Shown: positions 11,661-24,867 of the stretch, in pieces
Layout: every line of letters begins with the position of its first letter
Numbering within the stretch: position 1 is the first letter of the stretch
Source: Rotaria macrura
Taxonomy: Eukaryota > Rotifera > Eurotatoria > Philodinida > Philodinidae
Length of the DNA: 64,000 bases
Direction: 5' to 3'
Assembly (NCBI GenBank): GCA_900239685.1
Contig: OENT01000476.1
Coordinates: 1 to 64,000, forward strand
Translations under genes and position numbers: made by a program
The notes under the pieces: model-generated
Told to the model about the DNA's origin: nothing
What the model saw: the letters and a program-made list of their open reading frames with translations, nothing else
Databases searched by the model: none

Positions 11661-14600
11661 ATATATCTTATACTAGCTCTAGCTATTGAAATGTGCTGTA
11701 TTTCGTCCAAGCCGTAAAGCTCATCGAATATGATCGTACTCAGCTTTATAGACTTCCAGTATAATTTTCCAATATAATTTAGACTCCCCCCCCCCTGCAG
11801 ATTCTGGTTCTTGACTTCTGATGTTTTCTTCAAGGTTTCTAGTGAACCTAGCAGATCTATCACAATACTAGAGATCTTTCACTTTAAAATCTCCGTAACA
11901 TGTTTGAGAGCGTTTCCACAAATCGTAAAAATGAATCTTCTTGAAAACACATCAAAAACATTGAATTATCATATTTTAAAATCCAATGTATTCTATATGC
12001 AGAAAAAGATTTGATTGATGTAATCAAATTCGAAGAATAATTACAAGTCGACAAAGACAAATGTATTTGTTTGTTTGTTTTATCATGCTTCATAGATAAA
12101 TTACATAGAAATCATGGTGATAGTTGGGTCTTTAAAAGAAAGAAATCTTGTTAATATACTTTTATAATTGCGTGTTCATTGAATTTATCTTTTCATAAGA
12201 TATATCTTAATCTTCAATCAGGATCGGGATCGGGAAGTCTCATGCTTCTTTCTAAATATAGTCAACGGATAATTTTAATTGAATATCGCATAGTATAATT
12301 CGAACCTGTCAATTATTGTTATATTGGGAAATATTCAAGAAACTAAAGGCTATGGATACACATTTCAGATTGATTTCAGCAAGTTTCTATTGAAAATTTC
12401 TGTTATTATTTAAACTTATGATTGACGTGCTGTGTACATGTATCGAACGAGTATTCGAAGAGATGAAAATTTTTCCAGATGAAATTTATTTTGAGTATTT
12501 TTAAAGCTCATACAATAATTACTAACTATCAATAAATCGTGCCTAGTAAAATAGTTCTAGTAGAAAGTATCAAAGCGAAAAAAGAGGCTGTCACACTTCA
12601 ATGTACTTATTCATTAGAAAAAAAACATTATTTTATTGTGTTACTATTTTGAGTGAAAATGTGCGAACTCCATGTATCATCGTCGATTTTTCGTCCTAGA
12701 TTATCGTGTTTAAAGGTGTGAAATAAAAATCATTTGAATATAATTGGAATGATTAAAATGAATCTCATAAAAATTGTAAATAAAAACCCTGATGCTAGAT
12801 CATTTGTATCTAACAGATGTGGAGCGATCTGCATGCAATTCGGCTTGCTCTTTCGTGTGTTAAATTCTTATTACAAATCATATTTCAGTGCAGATAGTAG
12901 AAAGATTAGCTATGCCTGCATTCTATCATGCATCATTCATTCATCGGATCTATCGGTCTCGAATAGAAAGACATTGAATTCAGATATTTTGAAAATTTCG
13001 TGCAGAATCATAAAAGAGTTGCTACTATGGCAACTACATTATTATTACTTTTACTGACTAATTGGTAATAATTTTTATTACTTGATTATTTTATTACTCT
13101 TATTACTCCACAAAATGATTACTGATTACAGGTAATAGTAATGTAGCAGCCGTAGTTGCCTACTTAATAAAATAAAAAATTTTTTATTCCTTTCATCATT
13201 CTCTAGTTAAGATTGATGAGTTTTAAAACGGAATTTCTAGGAAAAAGACGTGAAAAGTTTACCCGTGTGTCAATTCACTTACATAAGCTGATTAATGTGA
13301 TGTTTGTCATGTTGATGTAAACTACTATGTGTACAATTTATTTAAAAAAGAGCTTATCTAAAGATGTCAAAACAAAATTATTCACAATAAATTCGGTCAT
13401 TTTTTTATGTATTCTCAATCAGCCACGTGAAAAATATTTTCTTAGAGATCGTGTTTATATCAATATAAACTGATATAATATTCTAATCTTCATGGTATGT
13501 ATTTTAATAGAATTCCTAGTCAATCAAAAGCTAATGCTAAGACTATTTTAAAATGAATTCTTAGCCATGCATTATTTTGACTGTTGTTGAACCTTCTATT
13601 CGGGTTAGATTTTAACCATCGAAGTGAATCGTCTTCAATTGGAATTCGAAGTAATTGCTGCATAGTTTTGAAAGAAGATCCCAATAAACAATACCATGAA
13701 TCTCCCGGAAGTGAAAAACGAAGCTACCATCTGAAAATAGCCAACAATGCACACGTCTAACTATATGCTATCCCCAGCGAGAGCTCATCTTTCCAAAACT
13801 AATGCATAATAAGTAGCTGTTACACTTCAAGCAGATAAAATAACAACATGTCTTTTGGAAAAAAAGTCAAATTAACAATAAATGCAATGCTAATGTCATT
13901 TGCGGTTCATTCTACATCTCCACAGTCAAATAACATGGCACAAATGAAACTCTATCAATCTCATAATCAACACTTCTATAACTTATCCACATGGTTAATT
14001 CGACATCAAGTCGACTGAATTAACAACGGAAAATAAACGATAAAATCTAAAAGAGAAATATCAAAAGATTCCATTAGAATGATTTCATTTCAACATTGTT
14101 CAAACGACTAATCACTTGTAAACATAATTTTATTTGTGTGTAACTGCTTTTGCCAAATCTACTGTTTGTATATGTTTAAGATTTAGAATGACATAAAAAA
14201 ATGAAATTCAACTGATTTGTCTAAGACTACGTGGTTTGATTTATGTTTCAATGGATATTTTCCTCAAATTTTGATCACATAACCAGACAATTAAATAGGA
14301 TGCGTCCACTTCATGAAACGAGAAAGATTCTCCTATCAAGTAGACAGCTTGATTAGTTCCATTCATTGAATTTTCAATTGCTGAATGTGGACAAACGACA
14401 CGATCTGAATTCGATTAGGCCATGAAGTTCTCTTCTTCTTTTCCTTAATGAAAATATAAGCACAGCATTTGTATGTATATATTGACATGCCAAATTTTCA
14501 AACGTTGTTTTTCTTTTCGTCGATTTTTTTCTGATCATCATGATTTACATATATACATATCCACCTCTAATGATTATTACACATCCGGTGAAATAAAATT

Positions 14601-15695
14601 ATCGAACAGAGTTGGCTAATTCGTCAAACTAATTAATCATGTATACTTTCCATTCATGGCATCTTTTCTTGTTTAATACATGAGCACCAATACGGATTCG
14701 GTATGTATTTATATCTAATAAGCAATTATCGAGAAGTTGCCGTAGTGATTGTTCCCATGAGAGAAGAAAAATGAGAAAGACTACGCTTATCCGTTGTCAT
14801 TGCTTCGGCTCTAATCTTGCTCTCGTCTATAATTTAAGATGTTCTTCTCGCTTCTTTCTTTTTTTCTCTATCCAATATGCGTTTTAGTAATTTTCATCTC
14901 TTATTCATGCTACCACTAACATCTCAGACAATGTCGTCTATGATTATTTATTGATGCTGGGAGGTAGAACCAACACTAATTTATTCTCTTCACCTTCTCA
15001 GTCGTACAGGCTGCCTCATACGACGATAAGTGTAGAGCACAACACAACGGGAGGCTAGATGAAGGGAAAAAAGAAAGAACGAGTCGGCCCTCTCTCTCCC
15101 TGTCTTTCGATCAACAACGAATGGGTCATGGTTCACACTCATTGTCATATATACATATATATGTGCATACATACATATCGATTATTAACAGCAGCCAGAA
15201 TAATCCCGGTATGGTGCATTTAGCGACAAGAAACGAATGAATGCGTGACAGGGTCAAATCAATCCATCATATCCTAGTACGAACTATTAAATCTGTATAT
15301 AGAAAAGAAAACGTGAAAAAGATGACATTAAAAGTATTTATATAATGGCTCCATATTTCTTCAATCTATATATTTTTTATACAACAAGAAAAACGTTGCT
15401 TCCCTTTCACTGTGTATCCATGTCGCGTGTGTGAACAAACAAATGGGAAGCGAAGACAAGAGAAAAAACGAAGGAATCAATAGCGAGAATGTGTATAAAA
15501 AACGAACGAAACGGCACGAACACACGTATACACCCGATGCGACACAAAATAGAGAGAGATAGACAGACAAGAAGAAAACAGAAGATGTCGTTTAAATTGA
15601 GATTCTAATAGATTGCACATCGACCGGGCTTTCCACAAAAAAAAAAAAAAACAAAAAATGTTCTATTTTTATGTTCTGTTTTTTCTTCCTTTCGT
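11661..15695. other. Intergenic region; includes a small MITE-like repeat and the probable SoxB 3' UTR
   Basis: A 10-C tract lies at 11786-11795. A small inverted-repeat element sits at about 13028-13162. The 107-codon frame at 12734-13057 runs into that element and has no recognisable motif. The stretch from about 15000 to 15695 lies directly downstream of the SoxB stop codon on the minus strand and is likely its 3' UTR or flank; an A-rich run is at 15640-15655. No other gene is seen. Confidence 0.45.
13028..13162. mobile_element. Possible small MITE with GGCAACTAC termini
   Basis: The left end reads GGCAACTACATTATTATTAC and the right end, inverted, reads GGCAACTACGGCTGCTACAT followed by TACTATTACC. 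The interior is made of TTATTAC/GTAATA words. Total length is about 135 bp and there is no coding content. The flanks (TACTAT and TACTTA) only loosely suggest a duplication. Confidence 0.4.
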
Positions 15696-16811
15696 TTACA
15701 TATGCTGTTCAGGCGATGATGGATCAGGTGGCGAATAATCTTGATGTGGAAGTGGTGGATAAAAATGTTGTTGAGATGACATTGATTCAGGTTTCATATA
15801 CGAATATGGATGATTCCCATTGATATTATTATTATAACCATATTGTATATGGGATAGTGGTTGAGGACTTGTACTTGTTGGTGGACCATAATGATACATA
15901 GGTGGTGGTGGTGGAAATGGATGTGAATAAAGTGTATTTGGATCAGTCATTGTATACGATGAATTACAGTCAGTTAAATAAGGTGACGATGATGTTGCCG
16001 ATATGACATTAGATGGTAATGCCCAACTTGAACCTCGTGGTGGTGGAAGATTCGATGGATTTGCATGATGATGTTGATGCATAAGATGATGTGTTTTATC
16101 TTTTTTATTTATCAATGATGAATTATTCGATGGTACTGTTGTTGATGTTGTCGTTTGTAAATTTTTTGTTTTACGCCTCGGTCGATATTTATAATCCGGA
16201 TGTTCTTTCATATGGATTGCACGTAAACGTTTCGCTTCATCAATAAATGGTCGTTTATCTTCTTCATTTAAGCTTTTCCATTCACTACCTAAACGTTTAC
16301 TTATTTCAGAATTATGCATTTTCGGATTGCCTTGCGCCATTTTACGTCGTTGTCCACGCGACCAAACCATAAATGCATTCATAGGACGTTTAACACGATC
16401 GTCAAGAGACTTTTTTACTGAAGAATTATGATGTCCATGATGATTCGATATGTTCGTTGTTGTGGATTGCGATGATGGAAGAGAATTCGGTGTTAACGCT
16501 GCTGCTGATGTTGTTGGTGTTGCACCCGGCGATGATGATAATGGTGATACTGGTTCATCTTTTGAAGAATTGGAATGTGGTTCATTCATACCATTTGAAT
16601 ATTGTGATGGTGGAACTTGCAAATGATGTGACATCATCAAATGTGCATGAGATGGATGAGGATTCATCATCCAATTGATGGGTGGTCCTCCTGGTGGAGC
16701 TTGTAAGGGTGTATCATATACATTTCCGTGATGATAAGATACATGATGTGGATAATGAGATGTATTAAAAGGTAAATCGGGATTTGAATCCATATTGTAC
16801 AAGGACACCAT
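15696..16811 (-). CDS. SoxB: SoxB-group HMG-box transcription factor (Sox1/2/3-like)
   Basis: The coding part is a single exon of 371 codons from the ATG at 16811 to TAA; the frame stays open to 16841 but without an earlier ATG. The HMG box (about residues 138-216) begins [20 protein letters not shown] and ends [14 protein letters not shown], the signature of group B Sox proteins. These bind ACAAT-type sites in the minor groove and act in neural and stem-cell fate. Outside the box the protein is low-complexity: His-rich, Ser/Thr-rich and Pro-rich tracts, with a Tyr/Pro-rich C-terminus as in SoxB1 activators. A splice acceptor-like site just before the ATG and a CAG|GTAAAG donor at about 17110 suggest a 5' UTR intron. 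The gene stands alone in a large gene-free stretch. B1 versus B2 was not settled. Confidence 0.93.
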   Translation of the reverse strand: MVSLYNMDSNPDLPFNTSHYPHHVSYHHGNVYDTPLQAPPGGPPINWMMNPHPSHAHLMMSHHLQVPPSQYSNGMNEPHSNSSKDEPVSPLSSSPGATPTTSAAALTPNSLPSSQSTTTNISNHHGHHNSSVKKSLDDRVKRPMNAFMVWSRGQRRKMAQGNPKMHNSEISKRLGSEWKSLNEEDKRPFIDEAKRLRAIHMKEHPDYKYRPRRKTKNLQTTTSTTVPSNNSSLINKKDKTHHLMHQHHHANPSNLPPPRGSSWALPSNVISATSSSPYLTDCNSSYTMTDPNTLYSHPFPPPPPMYHYGPPTSTSPQPLSHIQYGYNNNINGNHPYSYMKPESMSSQQHFYPPLPHQDYSPPDPSSPEQHM

Positions 16812-17110
16812 AGCTAAAGATGATACTTCAATATAAACCAACGATAAAAAAAAATCAATCTTACTCGTACGAAAAATTGCAAATGATCAAAGCACTTAGT
16901 ATTGTTCCATTAGTTAATGACTGAATGAGAAAAGAAATCATTATCAGCTGTTTTATCTGCGTCTATGAGTAGTTAGTCGATAAACGTCATACTCAATCGT
17001 AAGATTGAATACGCGTAAAGCAATTATACATTCATTTCATTTATTGTTTCGATTTTTTCCCTTCTTTTGCTTTTTTTCTATTGTTACAGAATAAAAGGAA
17101 GAACTTTACC
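16812..17110 (-). other. Possible 5' UTR intron of the SoxB gene
   Basis: On the minus strand a CAG|GTAAAG donor at 17109/17110 is followed by pyrimidine-rich sequence. Two candidate acceptors lie just before the ATG (ending at about 16826 and 16814). No coding exon is needed upstream. This is inferred from splice-site appearance only. Confidence 0.35.
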
Positions 17111-17445
17111 TGTTGTATTTGTATGTATTTGTAATGTATGTGTATGTAGTTTGTGATTGTTAATGAAAAGAAACCATCGTGATGATTTCAATACAATACA
17201 ATCGCATCGATACTCAATGTGGCTGACGCCGACGCCGTATACTTAGCTCGTTTTTTCTTCGCTCTTTTTTTCTCTACGGATGGGAGCACAAAAGAGAAAG
17301 AAAAATTGAGAGAAAAATTAAGTATTGGATTCGTATTGTATACTGCGTCAATAGCAGCACATGGTTTCTCGTATATGAATGTGTATATATGTGCGGCTGC
17401 TCAAAAGGTGTGAGAGTGTATTGTTCGACGCAGATTTTCTCTCCT

Positions 17446-17467
17446 CACTCTCTCTCTCTCTCTCTCT
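17446..17467. repeat. (CT)n microsatellite
   Basis: A near-pure CT dinucleotide tract of about 20 bp. Confidence 0.9.
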
Positions 17468-17597
17468 GACGTTGTTCTTTCTACTTGAATAATAGCAGTC
17501 GGGTCAGGTATACGAGCGAACAAAATCGAGCGCATTCGTTAGCAGAACGCAACAGAAAGAAGGGAAAGAGAGAGGGGAGAATTTTCTATCTTATGCT

Positions 17598-17672
17598 CCA
17601 CCAATGCGCTGCCATTTGATATAAGTATCATTTCGATTGGTGCACCAGTAAGAAAATCCAACCAATGATTTC
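17598..17672. promoter_or_regulatory. Cluster of CCAAT boxes upstream of SoxB
   Basis: Three CCAAT-type words occur within about 70 bp: CCACCAATGCG, GATTGGTGCACC (inverted) and AACCAATGAT. They lie about 0.8 kb upstream of the SoxB start codon and about 0.5 kb beyond the proposed 5' UTR donor. CCAAT clusters of this kind are bound by NF-Y in animals. The promoter role is inference. Confidence 0.35.
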
Positions 17673-18940
17673 GATACGCAGTTTGAGAAAGAAAGAAAAA
17701 ATTCATTAGAATATTTTATTGTTTGTTGTTGCAATTGGCGCACACGCGTGTATATGCACTCATAACACATCGAAACAAAAAAAAAGAGAAAGACATGTAG
17801 AAACGAAAAAAAAATGAGTACAGAATGCTTTGATTTGTCCGGATTGTAAATAAACTAAAATAAAGAAACAATAAAATCATTTCAACTTATCAGACGGATT
17901 AAGAAAATATTTTGATCCGTTGCAGATTGTTAATGATGCAATGAATAACAACAATAACAACCTAATCTCTTTTCTTTTACAACAAAAAAACAACAACGAA
18001 ATATTTGCCTATAAGGCAGACATAGATAAATATCTAATCATTAAGTGATAACATAAAAAATGTTAAACTGCATTTGTCACCTCAATTGGTATAATTATAT
18101 ACATAAGTTGTCAACGTAAAAAAAGAAGAAGAAAACGAAAGAGATATGAAGACATACATATTTCATTTCTAATCTCTTTCACGTGCATATACTCGAAAAT
18201 CGAATCGTAACTTCTGCTCAATAATTATGGCTCTACTTCCTCTTGTCAACGTGTTGAGTTACACAGCATGAATTTGGTTCCTTTTCGATGATAATTAATT
18301 AATTGAATAACCTATAATTGAGTTTGAACGTGACATACGATGCTTGGAAGTTTTTTCTTTCTTCGAGAAAAAAAGGAATATCAAGAACCCCTGTGTCGAT
18401 TAGGCAGCAGCTGGCTACGATCATCATTATGGTCACCCCGCCTATCAATGATTTCAATCGATTTTTCATTTTTTTTCTCTCTTGAGTAGCTATCGGGCAT
18501 CAACTGTTCGTCTACCTTCCGAGCATACCAGAGAAAACATTTCCGCCTTTTCCCGATCAAACATAATAAAGAAGAACTGATTGAGCAGAAGAAAAAAAAA
18601 GGTATATTTAGAAAATATATAAATATATGCAAGTATGATAGATGCAAAGATCGAGCAATACAGTATATTCTGCTTGCTTATTCGAGTATATTTGCCTTCT
18701 ATTATTCATGATTTTATTTGCTTAATGCCTTCGAGTAGGTCTCTTTCGTTTCGTTTCACCTGTATCAGAACTAAAATAAACATCAATGCTCCTAACGAAC
18801 ACTTAAACTGTCAAATAAAGCATCATAATTGTTTGTTAGTTGATCTCTGATAGGAAAAGGAAAAGAGGAATACAAGTAGGTGTTAGGTCCGCCTACTAAT
18901 GAATTAAGCTGAACAGAAAATATAAGATGATGTTGGTGTA

Positions 18941-18942
18941 TA

Positions 18943-18973
<31 letters not shown>

Positions 18974-18975
18974 TT
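18941..18975. repeat. (TA)n microsatellite
   Basis: An almost uninterrupted TA dinucleotide tract. Confidence 0.95.
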
Positions 18976-19300
18976 TAGAAACATTCGATTTGAAACTAGA
19001 CGAACGGATGTTGATAAGTATCCGGTGTTTCTCATTGATATATGACTAAAAGGAAATTGCACACGTATGTTCCACGCAAGAGAACGAGAGAAATCATTTT
19101 GACACCTTCTTGTCTCTTTTTTTCTCGTTTTCATTGCAACGATAGATGATGATCGATGTGTGCTATAGTTTCGCTAATGTGCCCGTTGGCCCAAGAAAAA
19201 TAGTCGTTTGCTATTTTAACGACAATACCAACAAAAAAAAATGAAAAGTACATTTCAAATATGTGTGTTCACTTGAGCGTATGCTGTGGGAGAAAGCACC

Positions 19301-19303
<3 letters not shown>

Positions 19304-19336
<33 letters not shown>

Positions 19337-19346
19337 ACATATATGC
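19304..19346. repeat. (TA)n microsatellite
   Basis: TA dinucleotide tract with a few interruptions by G and C at its right end. Confidence 0.95.
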
Positions 19347-19910
19347 ATTTTTTATATGTCTGATTGTGCTTGACTGAGCATCAGTACTATATGCGAAAAG
19401 ATATCACTCGTTTGATCCATCATTAGGAATGAAAAGAGAAGAGAAAAACTATTTCCCAAGAGAAAATGGGTTGGTTCGATGTAATGAAGCGAAGCCGGAG
19501 GCGGGATCCATGCCATTCGATTATTGACATAGAATGTCTTTCATTCTTTTCTTTTTCTTTCCTCATTTTTAATTATGTAGGCAAGCACCTTATCCATCCG
19601 GAATATAGATCAAACGCATATGAACGGAACCCAACAAACATTCCGAATAGTTTCCTGACGACATTACATGCACATCAACATCTCTCGTGATATTAAACCG
19701 CTAGTACTTCTTCGTCCATTCTCCTTTTTATGTGCGTGATTTCAACATAAACGAAAGATCCTCTATGTATCGTCGTCTTTTGATAGTTGTCTAGTTTCTG
19801 CTGCTATTGGAACGACGATGCCAATTAAACGGACGTCGTTCGACTTCCTTCCGTCACCGCCGGTCGGAAGGTGAATGAAAGCGAACGCAAACGATAGTTC
19901 AAGTTGGCAA

Positions 19911-19942
19911 GAAGAGAGAGAGAAAGAGAGAGGGAGAGAGAA
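19911..19942. repeat. (GA)n microsatellite
   Basis: GA dinucleotide tract interrupted by AAAG and GGG. Confidence 0.9.
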
Positions 19943-20162
19943 GGATACTTCAACTGATTCTTAAGTAGCAATTTTGCCGTGTTGCTGTCCAACTCTTGAC
20001 TTGTGTGCTCTAGGAGAAAAAAGACTGAATGAAAAGGATATCATCATTCTCAGAGATCAATTTTCATATCGTTCACATAACTTAAGTAGTTGCTGTTGCT
20101 GTTGTTTGTCTTTGAGAAATCGGATCGTATAAACGATAAAATAGACATTTGTCACAACTTTC

Positions 20163-20174
20163 CATATATATATG

Positions 20175-20229
<55 letters not shown>
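20163..20229. repeat. Imperfect (TA)n microsatellite with TATACA/TGTATA variants
   Basis: A 67-bp TA-rich tract with regularly placed C or G interruptions. The minus-strand open frame over it reads only alternating Ile/Tyr and is not a gene. Confidence 0.95.
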
Positions 20230-22820
20230 GAGCGTCATTAGTTTTGTCAAAATAGGAAAACCTAATTAGAAGATTGAATTGTTCGTGCTCATGAATATAC
20301 ACGTTTTTTTCTCCCTATAGAGCACCGATCATCATCATCATCTGTAAGAGAGAAAGTGAGTGAGTTGCGTGACCGAACGTCTCTCGAGTGGTTGTGCTTG
20401 GGTGACAAACATGTACAATGATGCTGTCAATGCAGTTTGTATGCGCGTGATTTGATTCGATTGGGGACTATGTGTGCGTGTCAATCGAGACAAACTGTCA
20501 TCATCATCGTCATCATCTCATCGACGCGACAGACAGACGGAATGGCATAGATTTGAAAATGAAATTTTGTGCGGTACCTGTTTGTTTTCGTTTGAAAGAA
20601 GAGACGAGGATTTTTCTTTTCTCTTAGTCTGTCAAGCAAGATTTAGGTCAATATTTATTTATCATCTTTACTAATCCTTAATTCTATGTATGTCACGCGC
20701 TCAACGCAAGTGAAGGTCGTCCACTTAACACATCTATACTCATTATAAGCTTAGTAGAGTAAAGAGAAGGATTGTACAACATCGTTGATCGATCAACAAA
20801 ACATCTATACAACTAGGCTCTTATTTACGATCAATTAGATCTTGTAGATTATTGGAACATATCTTGAATAATCAAGAGCTTAAAAACGGAAACACTTTAA
20901 ATGCAATAGATGATTTAGTCATCAAAGATAATACACCGCGCTTAAAGAAAAAACAATAATAACCATGATTCAACATACGACGAAACCGAAAGTCATTATT
21001 GTTTCTTTTTTCGTTTTTAATTTCTATTCAAATGAGGAGATGAAAAAGAACAATACGATGAATATTTGCTATGTCATCTTGCACATAGGTGATATTGTCT
21101 TTACAGAATCGGCATATACAATTATTTCAAAGTTATTGCTGATTAAAATCTATGATGAGCATGGAATAAATTATTTACTTTCTTCCGGACTAAGAAAGAT
21201 GTGACAAGAAATCGAAAACAAAACAGAAACTTCAGTTAAAAACAGAAAATAAAAGAGAAGTTTCGCATACTGAGAACTAACAAGAGACGATGATCTATCC
21301 TTTTGGCAACATTCTCAATTACAACTAATACGCTCTTTGCTATATACGATTGTTAAATACATTTGAATTCATCAATAATGTATCAATATTTACATAGAAA
21401 ACATACTATAATGTATTGAGTTTCATTCGAGTAATTATATTGAATCTATCGATGAATATTTTTGTTTTTCTTTCACTTTGTAATATGTGTCACTGTTAAA
21501 CTCACATATGCAATCATGTTTTTTCATACGTCAAGGTTATTTTGACTATAAAAAGCTTTAATAGGTTGTTAGAGAAACATAACAACAACTAGATTTTTAT
21601 GGTAATTTTTCATGAAATCATCGCTTTGAAAATTTTCTAGTAGAGAAAATTGAGAATTTTTTAAAACAATTATCTCGTCACATATTCATATAATATCATC
21701 ATAAATATTATTGGCGAAGTTCAATAACACAGTACCTTATTGTACGTAGTCAAACAAGCTCTCGACTTCCATTTTCTTCAGACTTGAAGAGTAATGAAGT
21801 ATTGGAAAGAGCGTTACATAGTAATGCTAGATCTCGAATTTTATCGGATCGAACTGATCATAATCAGAAAGCATAGTTTTTCATTAAAACCAAAATTTTA
21901 GCGATTAGTTTTTCATGTTAAAAGATCAATAAATAGTTTGAAAAATGTAGATTGATCTATTATACTGGCCGAATTCTCAAAATCAAGTCTTGAGATAACA
22001 TAAACATATATTATTAACTAACGAATTTTTGTTTAAATTCTCTTTAGAATATTTGAGTGGGTATACTAACAACTTGACCAAATTGGTTAAGATTACTGCC
22101 ATCTATGTTTGTTATACCGTTGATATGTTATGACCTCTAGCGAAAATCAAACAAGAAAAATTTACATCTGTGGTTCATATGCATTTTTCATTAAGATCAT
22201 GTTGTTTCAAAACAAAACCACACAACACAATAACACGTGTAAAATTGCTCTCTTCAATTAATTTGACACATGAAATTGGAATTATTTTTCTTCTAAATGG
22301 TGTTTCCAACGGTGTCAATATTAGCACATTTTTATGCTTATGTGGAACATTTATTTTTCAGTCTTACCTGAATAATTGTTGAAAGGATTGATGTTCAAAC
22401 CAGTTTCATTGCCATTAACGTTGCTAATGCTGAGCGCGAAAGAGTCGGTATTGAAATATAAAGTAAAACTAACGTAGTTTCGCTGTTTTGGATGCCGTTG
22501 CTTTTTGATATATAAAGATACAATACTAGTCACCCCCATTTTTTTTGTGCTCGGCACTTTTTGAAATGTGAATGTGTATTTATATAGTGTGCATGCACGA
22601 ATGGTAGTGCTTGTCGACACAACGCTATTCATTCAATTCATCTCTTAACATTGCCATACACAATTCACTCAATTCAATTCACCAGTAGTTGTAGCAGTAA
22701 CAGCAGTTTCTTTTTTCTTCGTGCTTTCAAAGTACCCATATACAAAACGACACAAAAGCCGCTTAGATACGGTTGATTGAAATGGCAGTTGCCCTGTCTT
22801 TTCCTCTTTTTTTCTTTTTA

Positions 22821-22850
22821 TTTCTCTCTCTCTCTGTCTCTCTCTCTCCT
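22821..22850. repeat. (CT)n microsatellite
   Basis: CT dinucleotide tract with one GT interruption inside a pyrimidine-rich stretch (22799-22855). Confidence 0.9.
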
Positions 22851-23019
22851 TTTTTTGACCCACATGAGTTGTCTTTTATGTATCGTCGTCGTTGTTGAGT
22901 ATAAAGGATACTCTTCACTTCGCCTCCTGTGCGTCCCTTTTGTTCGTATGTCCCTTCTCCTTTTGAAATCAACACAACAATAACACATCCATATATTCAT
23001 GAGGCAGTCAAGCAGGCGA

Positions 23020-23102
23020 ACGAATGAATGAATGAGTGAATGAATGAATGAATGAAAGAATGAATGAATGAATAAAGGAATGAATGGATGGATGAATGAA
23101 GG
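23020..23102. repeat. (GAAT)n tetranucleotide repeat
   Basis: About 20 copies of GAAT with GAGT, GAAA and GGAT variants. The open frame across it on the minus strand (repeated Ser-Phe-Ile-His) is produced by the repeat. Confidence 0.95.
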
Positions 23103-24659
23103 AAGGTTGCCCTATAGCTATTTCTGCATAGTATTAAAAAATAAGTAAAGAAATCTTTCTTCTTTCTTCCATGTCTACCTGATCCATCAAATTGACTAAG
23201 CATGCACATATACACAGACCTATTGCAATGAAAAGATGATTGCTCGCTTTCATTCTGCCTGTGTATGTGTGTTTTAAGCATGGATGACGACAGATGAGAA
23301 CGAAAAAAGAATATAATGAAGCATATTCTCCGTGTTCCTATAAAACTAATTTCATATATAAAAGCATAAAATGCAACTGCTAGTTAACGCCCGATAGTGC
23401 ACTTGAGTAATTTTTTATTTTACTAATTGTATTCTTGTTTTTTTTACATACTAATCTCATATGTCTAGTTTCTTGTCTTGTTTTGAATCACACAATGAAA
23501 TTAGTTTGTCGACGTCTAATCCGTGCTACAAATGTATGAGAAGTGTTTTCATAGCATAAACTCAAACGATTTATTAATCATTAAATCTGACAATAGTATT
23601 TTTAAAGAAAAATTTTCCTAAGTGAACCGTTTTCAAGATACAAATGAGTCTTCTTAAAAAAAACAATTTGTGAGACATAGAAATCAATGTTTTTAGTAGA
23701 GAAATATGTTTTGATAATTTTGAAAAATTACCCTGTATTTTTACCAAAGGAAGATTTACACCCTACGTTTCTTCTGTGGATCATCATTCTTTAGTCTATG
23801 ATACCATGATGAATTTTTATTGGAAACCATAGATAAGTGTATTAGTAGAGTTATAAAACATCAAAAATTTTGTTAATTCATCAGAAAGTATTGTAAATAT
23901 TCGATTTCTGTTATTTCTGCTCGATTATATCATCTCGTCGAAGAAAATGTAGGATTCTTACTGAGTGTCAAGTGTAAGAATAATATACACTATATGGAGA
24001 TTCTTATTATATTTGCAATTGAAGTAGATCGAAAAGTTTTATGAAGTAAACATAAGTACAAGAATATGCCTATTATTTATTTGTTTAAGTTTCTTACTGA
24101 GCATTAGACAAACTTGCTCACTTTTATTTTCGTTTAGTTTATAGGTGACCAAGTATGTGTTAAAGGCGTGGAAGTGAGTGTTAATGTGCTTTTAAGTAAA
24201 CAGAATATTTGCATAAACTCTCATACTCTCCTCATTACAAGAAAGAATAAATCATGGTTATGAGTAAAATATTGTCTATTGTGCATGTTGAAGATTTTCT
24301 ACATTATGCAATTTCAATGTTTAACTTTTCAAAATGTTCACTAGGCATTATTAACTATTTAGCCGTATCTTACAGATATGCAGAAATGTTCTGTCTATTG
24401 ATGAAAGATGTTACTGAATTTCAAAATCAAATGATTATTATGATTGAAGACATTTGATCGATCCTGTTTTGGTTGATCCAGTGACTAAAGTGTCCCAGGA
24501 GAATCGAAGGAAAATTCAAATAGTCTCGTAAAAGTAGCTACACTACTGTCAATATGTAGCATGAGTCAACGAGCTTTCTCTTTAAAGAAAAATCCATAAA
24601 CGTATTAAATAAGTTCAGTCTTACTTGTGAATATAATCATAGTTTTTGTTCATGACAAA

Positions 24660-24688
24660 GAGAGAGAGAGAGAGAGAGAGGGAGAGAG
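24660..24688. repeat. (GA)n microsatellite
   Basis: GA dinucleotide tract with a single GG interruption, 180 bp left of the transposon at 24868. Confidence 0.95.
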
Positions 24689-24867
24689 TAATTCATGTCA
24701 TCCAGCTGACAGTTTTATGTATACATAAATGTTTTAATTATACGTTGATTTCTATTCACTTCATTGGTATATACACATTAAAATATATCACTCACTGTTC
24801 ACAAATTAAAATCACAAGAGAGAAAATGTTAAAAAAATGTAAAGGCCAAACTAGCGTGGTTTATATA

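Larger units (their letters stand above)
16842..24867. other. Gene-free, microsatellite-rich region upstream of SoxB
   Basis: No coding exon could be recognised on either strand over about 8 kb. Open frames are short and several only translate TA, GA or GAAT repeats. The stretch holds most of the simple repeats of the window. It may be regulatory DNA of the SoxB gene, a suggestion based on position only. Confidence 0.5.

Noticed and set aside
20057..20302. 81-codon frame rich in Ile and Tyr (minus strand)
   Set aside because: It is only the translation of a TA microsatellite.
22997..23281. 94-codon frame with repeated Ser-Phe-Ile-His
   Set aside because: It is produced by the GAAT tetranucleotide repeat and has no other support.
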